This document shows positions 46,475-57,759 of a DNA stretch of 64,000 nt, one piece after another. The notes under the pieces were generated by a model. The model did no database searches and was not told the origin of the DNA. It saw nothing but the letters and a program-made list of their open reading frames with translations. A program made the translations under genes and the position numbers. This DNA is from Ricinus communis (Eukaryota > Streptophyta > Magnoliopsida > Malpighiales > Euphorbiaceae): assembly GCF_019578655.1 (NCBI RefSeq), contig NC_063263.1, forward strand, positions 24,613,001-24,677,000, read 5' to 3'. The stretch's first letter is position 1; the number at the start of each line of letters is the position of its first letter.

Positions 46475-47472
46475 GCACCCAGCTGATTAGCACTACACAC
46501 AGTTCATTGGCTCTACAGGCTAAGGTACACAGTCTTTTAGCACATTTTCATAATATTTTCATATTTTAGACAAATAACATGTATATATAGTATATAGGTC
46601 ATATGAAACAAAGTTTAAAGCTAGAAAAATAGCTCTCCAAAGCCCAAAAATGCCCGGTGGGTGTTTAATTTTGCCAAAAGGGGGATCTCCTCTCCTTTCA
46701 CAAGCCCAAGGTCATTTTGATGAGAAATTGGAAGAGAAAACTCCTAATCTAGTGTGATTGGTGTTCGTCGAGCAAATCTTGAGGAAGAGCTTGCCATTCC
46801 AAGACTGATTTTGTAGAATTTCGTTAAGAAATGAAGGAGAAACCATAGAAAGAGTGAAAAAGAATTTGAGAGAGAAAAGTGAGAAAAATAGATAAAGTAA
46901 ATAGTGAATGGACATAAGGATATATATGTCTTGGAAGGGGGCAGAAATGTCACATTTTAGTCCAAAGAAGTCGATACAAGTCCTCAGAAGACATGTAAAA
47001 GGCTAGTTGGTTCCTTAAAGTGAAGTTTTTTAAAAATTATAAGTTTGATCCTTGACCCATCAAAATCACATTTTAATCCTTGAGCGGGCCAAGTACTAGT
47101 ATAGCTTCTAAAAGGTATTAAACGAATTGACCTGAAATGGTAAACTACTTCCTGAAATGGAAAAATAGCCCGAGTGAAGCCTCTACGATCATGAAATCAA
47201 CAAGCGTGGTTCCTAAATCAATCGACATAGATCCAAATCAATGGACGTGGTTCCCAAATAGCAAGTGAAGTCCTCAACTAAGCAGGCGAAGTCCTCGAAA
47301 AATTCAAGCGAGCGTGGTCTCGCCGTCAAATCAACAATCAAAGTTCGAGCTATTGGGGCATGGCTTCTACAGCTCACAAAGATATCCTTTTACCGTATCT
47401 TTGACATTTATGATTTGTCTCAATTTATCTAAATGCATTGCATGCTTATAAATTTTGACAAATCGGGGGTAG
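46475..47472 (+). mobile_element. Tat-derived sequence, right flank of Athila-A
   Basis: This continues 33734 across the insertion. No gene on the plus strand. On the minus strand an ATG at 46793 begins MASSSSRFARRTPITLD and stops, with a TATATAT box about 125 bases upstream (46918-46926); this could be the head of another antisense ORF, but the evidence is weak. The end, AATCGGGGGTAGC (47461-47473), looks like a polypurine tract ahead of the LTR-like stretch. Confidence 0.4.
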
Positions 47473-48026
47473 CAGTTAGCACTTATTTTCTAGATCTAGA
47501 TATCGAGAGAATTACAAAAAATCCTATAACAAAAGTTACTGCCTTCTCGGGTCTCGAGAGATGAAATACGGGCCAATCTGAGGTTAGGGTTGATGTTAAT
47601 CTGACCACAATTACCTTCTTAAAATTAATTTGGAGTTAATTGTTAAGAAAAAAAGTTTGAGGGTCAAAACGATGGATTTTGCAAGTTTAGGGACTTAATT
47701 GTAATTTTTTCCAAACTTTTCATGTTAGAGCCAATCGGCTTTGTGCAAACCGACTGGCTCTATACAGTGCCGATTTAGGTTTTCTCATTTTGATGTCATT
47801 TTCTTGACATTTTTATGTCTAGATACAGATTTTAGAAGCTATTTGATGATAATTTATGGATTTTAATGATATTTATTTAAATTTTAAAGATTTGATATGG
47901 GATTTTAATTGATTATTGAAAATAATTTTAAATAAAGCTGAAGTTTATCTATTCCTCTAGGGTTTTCTTAGAAACTCTATCTCTATAGATAAAAAGTGAT
48001 GCCTAAGGTTAGGGCTAACAACATGA
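47473..48026 (+). mobile_element. Tat LTR 5' part, truncated
   Basis: Homologous to 16682 onward: TTACTGCCTTCTCGGGTCTC at about 47536, TTAGGG-type leader words, and AGCCAATCGGCT at 47729-47740 followed by ACCGACTGGCTC. It stops at about 48026, where inverted Athila sequence begins. Confidence 0.5.
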
Positions 48027-48509
48027 GAGAACTGCAAATAACTGAGATAGGATAATTGAAATGCGATATATACACTAGAAAAGGATCTGAATTTCATAAA
48101 CAAGACAATAAAACATGAAAGCAAGTGTATATTAATATCACCACCCCACACTTGAAGGACACACTGTCCTTAGTGTACAAAATATAAGAAATGCAAAAGG
48201 AAAAAGAAATAATACTGCCCTGACTATAGCTCCGGGGTGAAAAGAGGTGCATTATCAAGTATATCAGGGCGCTGACTGGTCTGTGGTGGAGGAGTGGCTG
48301 CTTTCTGAGGGTCGGAAGTAGTGTCACATGCAGGAGCAAAAACCAAATGTAGAACCTAATCACCTAAGTTCACATAATTCAAACAAAAATTAATACCCAA
48401 AATGGAAAGAAAAAAAAAATAAAAACTAAAGAATTAAAACGAAAATAAAAGAAACAAGTTTCTTTAAAGTCATAAGCTGGACTTTATTCTTTTCTTTGAA
48501 TCAGAAATG
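48027..48509 (-). pseudogene. Remnant ORF3 tail and 3' UTR start
   Basis: Bases 48363-48220 on the minus strand encode the Pro/Thr tail (PACDTTSDPQ.., DAPLFTPE-like). The conserved GGACAGTGTGTCCTTCAAGT block follows at about 48150-48170. The match to 30590-30760 ends at about 48027. Bases 48380-48509 are A-rich and non-coding, the scar of the ORF3 deletion. Confidence 0.65.
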
Positions 48510-50759
48510 GAGCGCCCAATTCACACGCTCCTCCACATCCAGTGACCCTCCAAGGTAATGCTTCAACCTCTGCCCATTAACCTTGAAATTTCCCTTTTAC
48601 GGATGATGCACTTCAACCGCACCATAAGGGAAGACTTGCGTCACTGTAAATGGCCCCGACCAACGACTCTTCAGCTTCCCTGCAAATAAACGGAGACGAG
48701 AGTTAAATAACAACACACTATCTCCTACGTTAAACTCCTTCAAATTTTTCAATCGATTGTCATGCCATTATTTGGTCTTCGCCTTGTAAATTGTTGAATT
48801 TTCATAGGCTTGTTGACACCACTCCTCTAGCTCATTTATTTGCCATTGCCTTTGTCAACCTGCGCTATCCAAATCAAAGTTAAACGATTTAAGTGCCCAT
48901 AATGCTTTATGTTCTAGCTCCACAGGTAAATGACAACCTTTTCCATACACAAGCCGAAAGGGAGTGAACCCTGTAGAAGTCCTATAGGCAGTTCTAAATG
49001 CCCATAAAGCATCATCTAGCTTTGTAGTCCAATCTTTCCTACTGGCTCCTATATTCTTCTCTAAAATGTGCTTAAGCCCCCTATTAGTAACCTCTACTTG
49101 CCCACTCGTTTGTGGGTGATAAGGCGTGGAGAATCGTTGAGATACTCAATATCTTTTAAGCACTTTCTCAAGTTGAGAATTACATAAATGGGTTCCCCTA
49201 TCACTAATTATTGCTCGAGGTGTTCCAAACCTAGAGAATAGTCTTTTAAGGAACCTCACAACTACCCTAGCATCATTAGTAGGCAAGGCTTGTGCCTCAG
49301 GCCATTTAGAAAAATATTCAACAGCCACCATTATATACTTACATCCATACGAAGAAGGAAAAGGACCCATAAAATCAATGCCCCAAACATCAAAAATTTC
49401 CAACACTTGTATACTATGTTGGGGCATTTCATCTCGGGCAGAAATATTACCTGACCATTGGCATGCATCACAAACCTGGACATATGCTCGTGCATCTTGG
49501 AAGATAGTCGGCCAATAAAAAGCAGCATCCATAACCTTCTTGGCCGTATGGTTTGCGGCTTGGTGTCCACCAACCGGTCCCTCATGACAATGCTTGAGAA
49601 TTTGAATGATCTCCTCCCCACATACACACCTCCTGATAATTTGATCTGTACAAATTCTAAACAAGAAGGGATCGTCCCAAATGTAATACTTCAAGTCAGT
49701 AAAGAATTTCTTCTTTTGCTGGCCCGTCATACCCTTTGGGAGTACCCTTGCAGCCAAATAATTTGCATAATCAGAAAACCAAGGAATAGCATTTGCCACC
49801 TGCATTGAGCATAGGTGCTCATCTGGAAAGAAATCATCGATCTCTTTCTCATTAAGCTCCTCCAAGTGCGGGTTCTCTAATCGAGAAATATGGTCTGCTG
49901 TAAGATTTTCAGCTCCTCGTTTGTCCTTAATTTCCAAGTCAAATTCCTGTAACAGAAGAACCCAACGAATCAATCTTGGCTTAGAATCATGCTTTGAAAA
50001 TAAATACCTTAAAGCAGAATGATCCATGTAAAGAATTGTCTTTGACAGCACAAGGTAGGAACGAAATTTGTCAAAAGCGAACACGACAGCTAGGAGCTCC
50101 TTCTCTATGGTTGTATAGTGTTCTTGGGCATCCGTAAGCATCTTGCTAGCGTAGTAAATAGGCTGGAATTTCTTCTCCTTGTGCTGGCCTAAAACAGCTC
50201 CAACTGCAAAATCACTAGCATCGCACATAAGCTCAAAGGGCAGCTCCCAATCAGGAGAAACCATGATGGGAGCCGTGGTTAGTTTTTTCTTTAATAACTC
50301 AAAAGCTCTTAAACAATCATCATCAAATTCAAAAGGTATATCTTTTACTAGCAATTGAGTTAAAAGCCTAGCAATCTTAGAAAAGTCCTTAATGAACCTT
50401 CTATAGAACCCTGCATGCCCTAAGAAACTTCTAACAGCCCTAATCAAAGTAGGGGGAGGTAGTTTACTTATAACTTCTACTTTAGCTCTATCTACTTCCA
50501 ACCCTGCATGTGACACCTTATGTCCTAAGACTATACCCTCTTGGACCATAAAATGACATTTTTCCCAATTCAACATAAGGTTAGCTTCAATACACCTAGC
50601 TAACATCCTTTCCAAATTTTGCAAACAATGGGAAAAAGAGTTACCGAATACAGAAAAGTCATCCATGAAGACCTCCATCGACTCCTCTATCATGTCATGG
50701 AAAATGGCCATCATACACCGCTGAAAGGTCGCAGACGCATTACACAAGCCAAACGGCAT
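48510..50759 (-). pseudogene. Athila RT end, RNase H and integrase
   Basis: There are 537 open codons from 50759 to 49146, then coding to about 48510 with four single stops. The frame holds the RT end with FMDD (residues 31-34), RNase H with Asp in [12 protein letters not shown] (about 180), [12 protein letters not shown] (about 219) and MDHSAL (about 246). The integrase zinc module has H392, H399, C430 and C433. The core Asp residues are in GIDFMG (about 462) and ISDRGTH (about 520). The stop at 49146 (TGA) falls where relatives have Gly, a one-base change. Beyond it the core Glu region and the barrel SRWSGPFTVTQVFPYG are readable. This copy is only lightly damaged. Confidence 0.9.
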
Positions 50760-51413
50760 CTCCTATAGGCAAAAGTGCCATAAGGACAAGTGAATGTCAT
50801 CTTCTCTTGGACTTCTGGTGCTATGGGAATATGAAAATAACCAGAAAATCCGTCAAGGAAACAATAATACTTATGGCCTGAAAGCCTCTCAAGCATTTGA
50901 TCAATAAAAGGAAGGGGAAAGTGGTCCTTTCGGGTTGCGTCATTCAAGCGTCGGTAGTTTATGCAAACCCGTTATCATTCGTGTAGGGATCAGCTCCTCC
51001 TTTTCATTTTTCACCACCGTGATGCCCCCTTTCTTGGGAACCACCTGCACAGGAATCACCCAAGCACTGTTAGAAATAGGGTAAATTAAACCTGCATCAA
51101 GAAGTTTAATTACCTCCTTTTTAACCACCTCTTTCATATGAGGGTTCAATCGCCTTTGTGGCTGCACCACCGGTTTGAACTCATCCTCCATCAAAATCTT
51201 ATGAAGGTAGTAACTCGGGTTTATTCTTGGTATGTCAGTCGTCTTATACGCAAATGCCTTTGCATACCTTCTCAAAATACACAGCACCATCTCCCTCTCC
51301 TCAGGCGTGAGATGAGCGAAAATAATAACTGGTAATTGCTTTGCTTCATCTAGGTAGGCATACATTAAGTGCGCTGGCAACTCTTTCAACTCAAGAATGG
51401 GCAGCTCCTCCAA
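50711..51413 (-). pseudogene. Athila RT N-terminal part
   Basis: Frame 51413-50940 carries the protease-RT linker (HLMYAYLDEAKQLPVIIFAH) and RT motifs KLLDAGLIYPISNSAWVIPV and PKKGGITVVKNEKEELIPTR. It shifts near 50965 to frame 50947-50711 with DATRKDHFPLPFIDQMLERL and FLDGFSGYFHIPIAPE. A second shift near 50755 joins [13 protein letters not shown] in the next ORF. Two single-base frameshifts are enough to explain the breaks. Confidence 0.88.
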
Positions 51414-51437
51414 AGAAGGCTTCAGCTTCTTTACTCC

Positions 51438-52748
51438 TCACCTGTCAAGATCAACAAAACCATCAGTCTTTTCATCATTAACATCAGCAGCTAATAAGTG
51501 CTCTAGCTGCTCCAACACTTGTTCATTAGATAAATTATCCTCATTTTCTGGCATTTCCACTTGCAAAGGATCATCAATCATTATTTCCTGCAATTGAGAT
51601 TCCATATTATCATTGATAAAATCAATCGAACAGACAATATCATCATGCTCATATGGGTATCTCAAGGATTTAGTCAAATCAAATGTAATGCTCTCATCAT
51701 CTACCCTAAGTTCCAGCTTTCCGCTACTAACATCTATCAAACCTTTAGATGTAGCTAAAAATGGTCTACCTAGAATCAATGGGACATCACTCTCACCATT
51801 CATATCCATGACAACAAAATCCACAGGAAATATAAATTTGTTAACTTTAACTAGCACATCCTCTATAATCCCTTTCGGGTACTTAACAGTTCTGTCTGCT
51901 AGTTGTATACTCATCCTGCTAAGAGTTAGCTTAGAAGTGCTTAGTCCTAACTCCTCAAACAATGAACTAGGCATCAAATTGATGCTAGCTCCTAAATCAG
52001 CTAATGCTAGCAATTTCAATTTATCCCCAATCAAACAAGGTATAGTAAAACTTCCTGGATCATGTCGTTTGACTGGAATCTTGCTCTGAAACACTGCTGA
52101 GCATTCTGCATTCAAGGTCACCAATCCCAAGTCCTCTAACTTCCTCTTGTTGCTTAGAATTTCTTTTAAAAACTTCGCATACTTTGGCATCTGCGAAATA
52201 GCTTCAACAAAAGGCAAGTTAATCCGTAATTGTTTAAAAAGATCTAAAAATTTACCAAATTGCTGATCAACTTTATCCTGCTTGAGTTTTGCAAGATATG
52301 GAATGGGAGGTTGGTATGGCCTCGAGGGGATCTTCTTCAAATCCTCCTTCTCTTCAACTGCTCCCTTTTCTTTCTCCTCAGGCTTGTCTTTCTTTTTCGA
52401 CTCATCCACCTGCACATCAGAATCATCATTAGTGAAAGGCTTAGATGGACTAGGAAGTTCCTTACCTGATCTCAAAGTAATTGCTTTGGTATGCTCCCTT
52501 GGATTAGACTCTGTGTTACTTGGAAGCGTGCCTGGCTGCCTCTCAGCCATAATCCTAGACAACTGCCCAATTTGAGTTTCTAAGTTCTGAATTGAAGCTT
52601 GTTGATTCCGAATGGCAGTGTCCGTTTGTTGAAATCTGTTCTCTGAAGTTGCAATGAACTTCGTCATCAACTCTTCCAAGTTAGGTTTCTTCTCTTGACT
52701 ACCTTCTGGTTGATGGGGAACAAAATGCATAGGTTGCTGCGGATGCAA
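51438..52748 (-). CDS. Athila gag linker and aspartic protease
   Basis: 436 open codons. Residues 25-95 form the gag C-terminal linker with RFQQTDTAIRNQQASIQNLE, probably coiled coil, and AITLRSGKELP. Residues 105-140 are a charged Lys/Glu run. Then come FVEAISQMPKYAKFLKEILS and the protease with LALADLGASINLMPSSL (DLGAS at 251-255) and VPLILGRPFLATSKGLIDVS. The end, NLSNEQVLEQLEHLL, is the linker kept even in the non-autonomous element. The domain is uninterrupted. The stop at 51438 lies in the linker and separates it from the RT frame, so a frame change there is likely. Confidence 0.85.
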   Translation of the reverse strand: MHPQQPMHFVPHQPEGSQEKKPNLEELMTKFIATSENRFQQTDTAIRNQQASIQNLETQIGQLSRIMAERQPGTLPSNTESNPREHTKAITLRSGKELPSPSKPFTNDDSDVQVDESKKKDKPEEKEKGAVEEKEDLKKIPSRPYQPPIPYLAKLKQDKVDQQFGKFLDLFKQLRINLPFVEAISQMPKYAKFLKEILSNKRKLEDLGLVTLNAECSAVFQSKIPVKRHDPGSFTIPCLIGDKLKLLALADLGASINLMPSSLFEELGLSTSKLTLSRMSIQLADRTVKYPKGIIEDVLVKVNKFIFPVDFVVMDMNGESDVPLILGRPFLATSKGLIDVSSGKLELRVDDESITFDLTKSLRYPYEHDDIVCSIDFINDNMESQLQEIMIDDPLQVEMPENEDNLSNEQVLEQLEHLLAADVNDEKTDGFVDLDR

Positions 52749-53339
52749 CCTCTGATATCCTGGTGGACCTTGGTTATTGGAATTCCTCCATCATAAATTA
52801 GGATGATTCCTCCACCCTGGGTTGTATGTATTGCTGTAGGGATCATTCTGCTGCCTACTTGCATAATCAACATGCTCAACGTTAGAAACATTAGTAGGCA
52901 TAGAAGATGCAAACATGCCTCCCGCTTTACAATTGGCATTGTAATGCGGTCCACTACAGAATTCACATCCGGGTTGAATTGCTTGGACCGGCATCTAAAG
53001 TTGTTTAATCTTTTTGGAAAATAGCTCTACTTGTGCCACCAAGGCTGCTGTAGGATCTGCCTCAGCTCGATATACGATGGGCTTTGGACCTCTAGCCCAT
53101 GGAGTTTGCCATTGATAAGTGTTGATGGCCATCTCTTCTAATAAATCATAGGCTTGCTCAGGTGTTTTGCTATTGATAGCTCCCCCTGCAGCTGCATCTA
53201 CCATTTGTCTATTGGCTGTAATCATGCCACTATAGAATGTCTGCGCTTGCATCCAGAGAGGAAGACCATGGTGTGGGCAACACCTTAACAAGTCCTTGAA
53301 GCGCTCCCAGGCTTCGTACATGGATTCTCCTTCACCCTG
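52749..53339 (-). pseudogene. Athila gag C-terminal half with zinc knuckle
   Basis: The frame 53360-52995 (only its part from 53339 on is gag) reads [40 protein letters not shown] and SKTPEQAYDLLEEMAINTYQ. It is followed, after a stop, by CEFCSGPHYNANC (52950-52910), a compact C-x2-C-x3-H-x4-C zinc knuckle, then NDPYSNTYNPGWRNHPNL. Gag was cut at 53339/59157 by the inserted non-autonomous element. Confidence 0.85.
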
Positions 53340-54738
53340 TGATTTGCGTAAAATACACACATCTAAATGGGATTTTTAAGATTGATTTTATAGACATTTG
53401 GATGTGAATTGGTCCCAACACTCACCCTATGCGTCTGTTTGTGTGCATTAGGTCCAAAAGAAGTCAAAGGATGATAAAGGGAAGAATTGGAGCATAATTG
53501 GACGCCGAAGCTGTCGAAACAAGCTAAGTACGAGCATGAGGAAGCTGAACATGGCTGTGTTGAATTCAACACTGGCCGTGTTCCCAACACGGTCACCAAC
53601 ACGGCCATAGAGAGTAACACGGGCATAAACACCAGCACGTGTTGGGAACACAGTCATAAACACGACCATGTTGGATGTGACAAGGGGAATTAATTAAAAG
53701 AAAGAAGAGAGGAAAGAAAAATAGAGAGTGGGGGAGAATGTCCCAAACCCTAATTTTTCTCTCCCTAAGGGTTTTCTGAGCTGGAACCAAGGGAAAAGGA
53801 GACTTGGATCAAGGTTTCAATCGGATTCCCTTCAAAGATTGAAGATTGGGCTAGGTTTGTTAATTGGTTTTCAAATCGAGCAAGAGGAACAAGAATTGAT
53901 TCAATTCGAGCAAGAGGAATTGGGGCTGTTTACTCTCATCCAAGGGTGTAATCGGGTTTTCTCTACCTTTACTCATTGCTGTAATTGAATTCTTGTGTAT
54001 TTTGATAATGAACATGATTAGCTAGATTGATTAAATCCATTGGGATTTCTTTACTATGTTGGCTTAGTATTATATTGTTGGATTGTTTGGATTAGTTTTG
54101 TATTCTTCTTGCTTTCAGTATTAATAAGATAATGTATTGTTCATGAGACGTTGTGAATTATGTGTTTAGATTGCTTTATGTGATTGAGAAGTCCATTTGG
54201 CAATTGGAATTTTGAATAGCAAGAACTGGTTAATAATCGCTTAGAGATAAGGATAATTAACTAGCTGGATTAAGAATTAACAAAGCATAATAGAGGCGGA
54301 TTAAAGCTTAATGCTAATTTAAGAATCAATCGTTAGGAAGAGATTCCAACTTTAGGTTATTAGATTTAGGAATTCGGTTATCGAGAGAGAGAAACTGAAT
54401 TCGGATAAGAATTCATCCACGGGTAGCATAATTAAACTCAACAATCCTTTATCTTTTGTTTGATTGCCAACTAGTTTAGGTTCCCTTTGGGTTTGCTCTC
54501 TTGCCTTAGTTATTTTAGTTATCAATTACTCTTACATCTCCCTTAGAACTTATATTGTAGCTATTAGTTAGTTTAGAAAGTATTCATCACTCATTTTAGG
54601 TTAATATAACAAAGAACAAAGGAGTAACTCTGGGCTTTCACTTTCCCGAGGAATACGACCTTGATACTTGCCACTAGTGCTAGACTGCATCGATAGGTAC
54701 ACTGCCTTAGATTGTAGCTAACACAATTTATCCTATCA
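53340..54738 (+). mobile_element. 5' LTR of the non-autonomous element
   Basis: 1399 bp from TGATTTGCGTAAAATACACA to ATTTATCCTATCA. It contains repeated AACACGG/CCGTGTT words at 53545-53670. Confidence 0.93.
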
Positions 54739-54744
54739 AGTTTT

Positions 54745-54762
54745 TGGTGCCGTTGCCGGGGA
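54745..54762 (+). other. Primer binding site, tRNA-Asp type
   Basis: TGGTGCCGTTGCCGGGGA, one base from the Athila consensus, directly after the 5' LTR. Confidence 0.9.
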
Positions 54763-54909
54763 GTTTTTTGAAAACTAGAGTGAAATTTGCTATTTGTTAA
54801 TTTAGCCATTTTTATTTTTATTTATTTTATTTATATTTATTTCTGTTTTGTTTGTACCTATTTATTTAGTTAAGGTTATGATTCAGATAGTGGATGATAA
54901 GGAGGTTCA

Positions 54910-56185
54910 ATGTTAAATTCAAACTCTTTGTATGACATGTTGGAAAATGGGATCAGGAACCAAGAGAGTGCTAAAAATTGGGATACCCGTGCATCTTTAG
55001 AAGCTCGAGTGGAATCGTTTTGCAGGGCTACCGATCAACTCTCCACTCCTATGCTTTCATCTCAAGTTTTTTATGAATTTTGTTGTGGTTTACATTTGAG
55101 TAATGATTGTCCATTGTGCAGTGATTTTACTCCTTATTCTTATAACTGTGAACAGGTGAATTATATGGGCAATTGGCCAAATGACTTGTATGGAAGCACC
55201 TATAATCAAGAGTGGAGCACTCATTCACCCTATGGATGGAGCTTAGATGGCCCGAACCACGAATCTAAGTAACCACATTGACCTAATCTTGCACCTTCAA
55301 CTCAAGATGAAGAGTTAGTGTCGGAGGAGCTGATGATGAGGTTCATTACAAGTCTTGATGATAGATTCCAACAAACAGAGAGGATACTTGAAGATCAACA
55401 AGCCTCGATTAACAACATAGAGCATCAAGTAGGCTTAATCTTTAAGTTACTAGCTCAAGAGCAATTGGGAACTCCATCAAATGCTAATGAATCCGAGGAA
55501 CATTTGAGCGCTGTCACTTTGCGTTCAGGTGAGAATTTTTCTGGTTTATCTATTATGTTTGACGATGATGCTTATGTGCAGGACGACTCTTTGAACATGG
55601 AGATAGAACCAGAAAAGGAAGAGGCAAACATGATCCCTTTGAAAGACTACCAACAGGAACGTACAGTCGATGATGCTGAGTTGCAGTTAGAGAAATTTTT
55701 GGTGGATTTTCCACAAGTCTCTTCGATGATGGAAGATGAGCACGAGTTATCTAATGAAGAAGTCTTGGAGGAGCTCGAGTGTCTTCTAGCAAGTGAACCA
55801 AGCCAAGGACTGAAGAAAACCATCGACACTCCTGAAGAAATTGCCCAACCAGCGATCCTTCCAATTATTGAAACTCTAGCTTTCAAATTGGAAGAGCCCC
55901 TACAGCATCATGACTATGTTCAATTATACAAGGAGCGAGTTTTGCCCATCATACTGGCAACTTGCTTGACAGTCTGGAAGAGGAAGTCGACGATTATCCC
56001 TTTAAGCGGATACTTGAAGCCATTTGCTTGGAAGAAGGATGGATGGTCGTCAATCCCCACTGTTTTCTTTTCACCATGAGTCCAGCTAAGAAGACTCATC
56101 ACATCAAAAAGAAGCGCTTTTGGGAGGCACCCCAAACTTTATCTTTAATCTCTAATATTTTAACCTTTTGTTTTGAAACATTTTA
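54910..56185 (+). pseudogene. Gag-derived ORF of the non-autonomous element
   Basis: Frames 54910-55272 and 55318-56079 are in the same frame, separated by just two stops (TAA, TGA), so one ORF of roughly 390 codons is inferred. It lacks the capsid core. It keeps FYEFCCGLHLSNDC (zinc-knuckle region), QVNYMGNWPNDLYGSTYNQE, RFQQTERILEDQQASINNIE with SAVTLRSGE, and an acidic run. It then jumps over the protease position to LSNEEVLEELECLLASEPS, and the linker ends after a frameshift near 55945 with YPFKRILEAICLEEGWMVVN and a basic HHIKKKRFWEAP. The preserved linker and knuckle suggest an RNA-binding or packaging role, which is inference. Confidence 0.7.
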
Positions 56186-57759
56186 TTAGTTTTAGTTTTC
56201 ATATTTTATTTAATTTTTGTTTCAGTTTCGATTTTAATTCCTTATTTTATTATTTGCAGCCACTCCTCTACCACAGACTAGCCAGCACCCTAATATCCCT
56301 AATGATGCACCTCTTTTCACTCTAGAGCCATAGTCAGGGCAGTATTAGTTCTTTTCCATTTTGCATTTCTTATATTTTGTACAGTGAGGACAGTGTGTCC
56401 TTCAAATGTGGGATGGGTGACTGAGGACAGTGTGTCCTTCAAGTGTGGGATGGGTGATATTTATTCCATCTTAATTATTTGTTTATTCTTTGTGCAATTT
56501 TTTGTAAAATTCTGAAAATTTTTCACTCTGTTTCGATGCTCTTACTGTTGACTTGCTTTTGAAATCCTGTTTATGTCCATGTGATCGGGTAAAACTGATA
56601 GTGTTGAGTCTTGCAGAAGAATGTAAGATAATTAGTTTGAGTTTTGCACTAAGTTGCTTTGGTTTATTTAATTCTATTTTGATGATTTTTGTTTGGATCC
56701 TACTCAAAAAGCACACTTATGAGAAATTGAGCCTAAATTGTAAGCATACACGTTATATGCTTTTATTTATTTCTTGTTGAGAGTGCCAATTATTGGTTTT
56801 ACTTTTAGAACTTGCTCGGTAATGCTTATGAGGGCCACAAGTAGAGTTTAACACTTTGGTATGATAGAGGCACTTAGGTTTTTCATTCTAGCCAAATAGC
56901 CTTCATTCATTTATTGATTTTGTAGATAACCCTTTCTTTCACCATTTTTTATCATATTCCATTACCACTTAGTTTTATTCTGCTTTGGGTTATGATTTTG
57001 CACATGAGTTGTTTTTATTAGGAATTTTTGTCTTGGGAATAGCTTTGGAATCTTGTAGCAGCTTACCTCAATCCAAAAAGAAATTCACTCTATTATATGA
57101 ATGTTCTTCCCTTATGAAAAAAAAGAAAAAAGAAAAAAAGAAAGAAAGAAGAAAAATATATAAAAAGAAGAATAAGAGGGAAAGGTGATGAAAAGAAAGA
57201 AAGTGAGCTAAACATTTTGACTTGATTCCTATTTTTCATCTTGGACTACTATCCATTGTTTACCCCTTGTGATTATTGTGACTTGTGTGCATGTCATATA
57301 TTTCATTGCAGAACACCATAGGTTCAACTCTTACCAAATTTACCTACCCCTTTCTAATCCCCATTACAACCCTTATAAAGACCTCTTGACATGGTTGTTG
57401 ACTTTCTATAAGTGGTAGGAGTAGGATTTAAGAGCAAGCATATAAAAAGTAAGGCAGTAGTTGATGCATTGAGCGATTAAACACTACCCTTTAAACACTT
57501 TAAGTGATTTATAATGAATCTGGTGAGGAGTTGGTTTTAAATAATTTTGTTTAGACAGTATTTTATGAATTATTGGCATCTTGGTTGTAATACTTGAATT
57601 GATGGCTTCGTTTCTTTTTGTTTGACTTACGCTTGTTAAGGATATGTGCAGGAGCTCTCTAGCTTGTCTGTAGTTTAAGTATTGTTCCTTAGTGGTTTAT
57701 TTTCCTTATTTTACTTTTGATTGCTTGAGGACAAGCAATGAGCTAAGTGTGGGGTTATT
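56186..57759 (+). other. ORF3 tail vestige and 3' UTR of the non-autonomous element
   Basis: 56262-56334 encodes the last ORF3 residues (PQTSQHPNIPNDAPLFTLEP). A block of about 37 bp, GAGGACAGTGTGTCCTTCAA.., is duplicated in tandem at 56385-56458. The rest aligns with 30600-32044 and ends with the hairpin at 57721-57738 and GTGTGGGGTTATT. Confidence 0.75.

Noticed and set aside
46712..46953. Minus-strand Phe/Ser/Leu-rich ORFs as secreted peptide genes
   Set aside because: The hydrophobic run is low-complexity. There is a TATA-like word upstream, but the frame ends in Tat LTR-like sequence and has no relative in the window.
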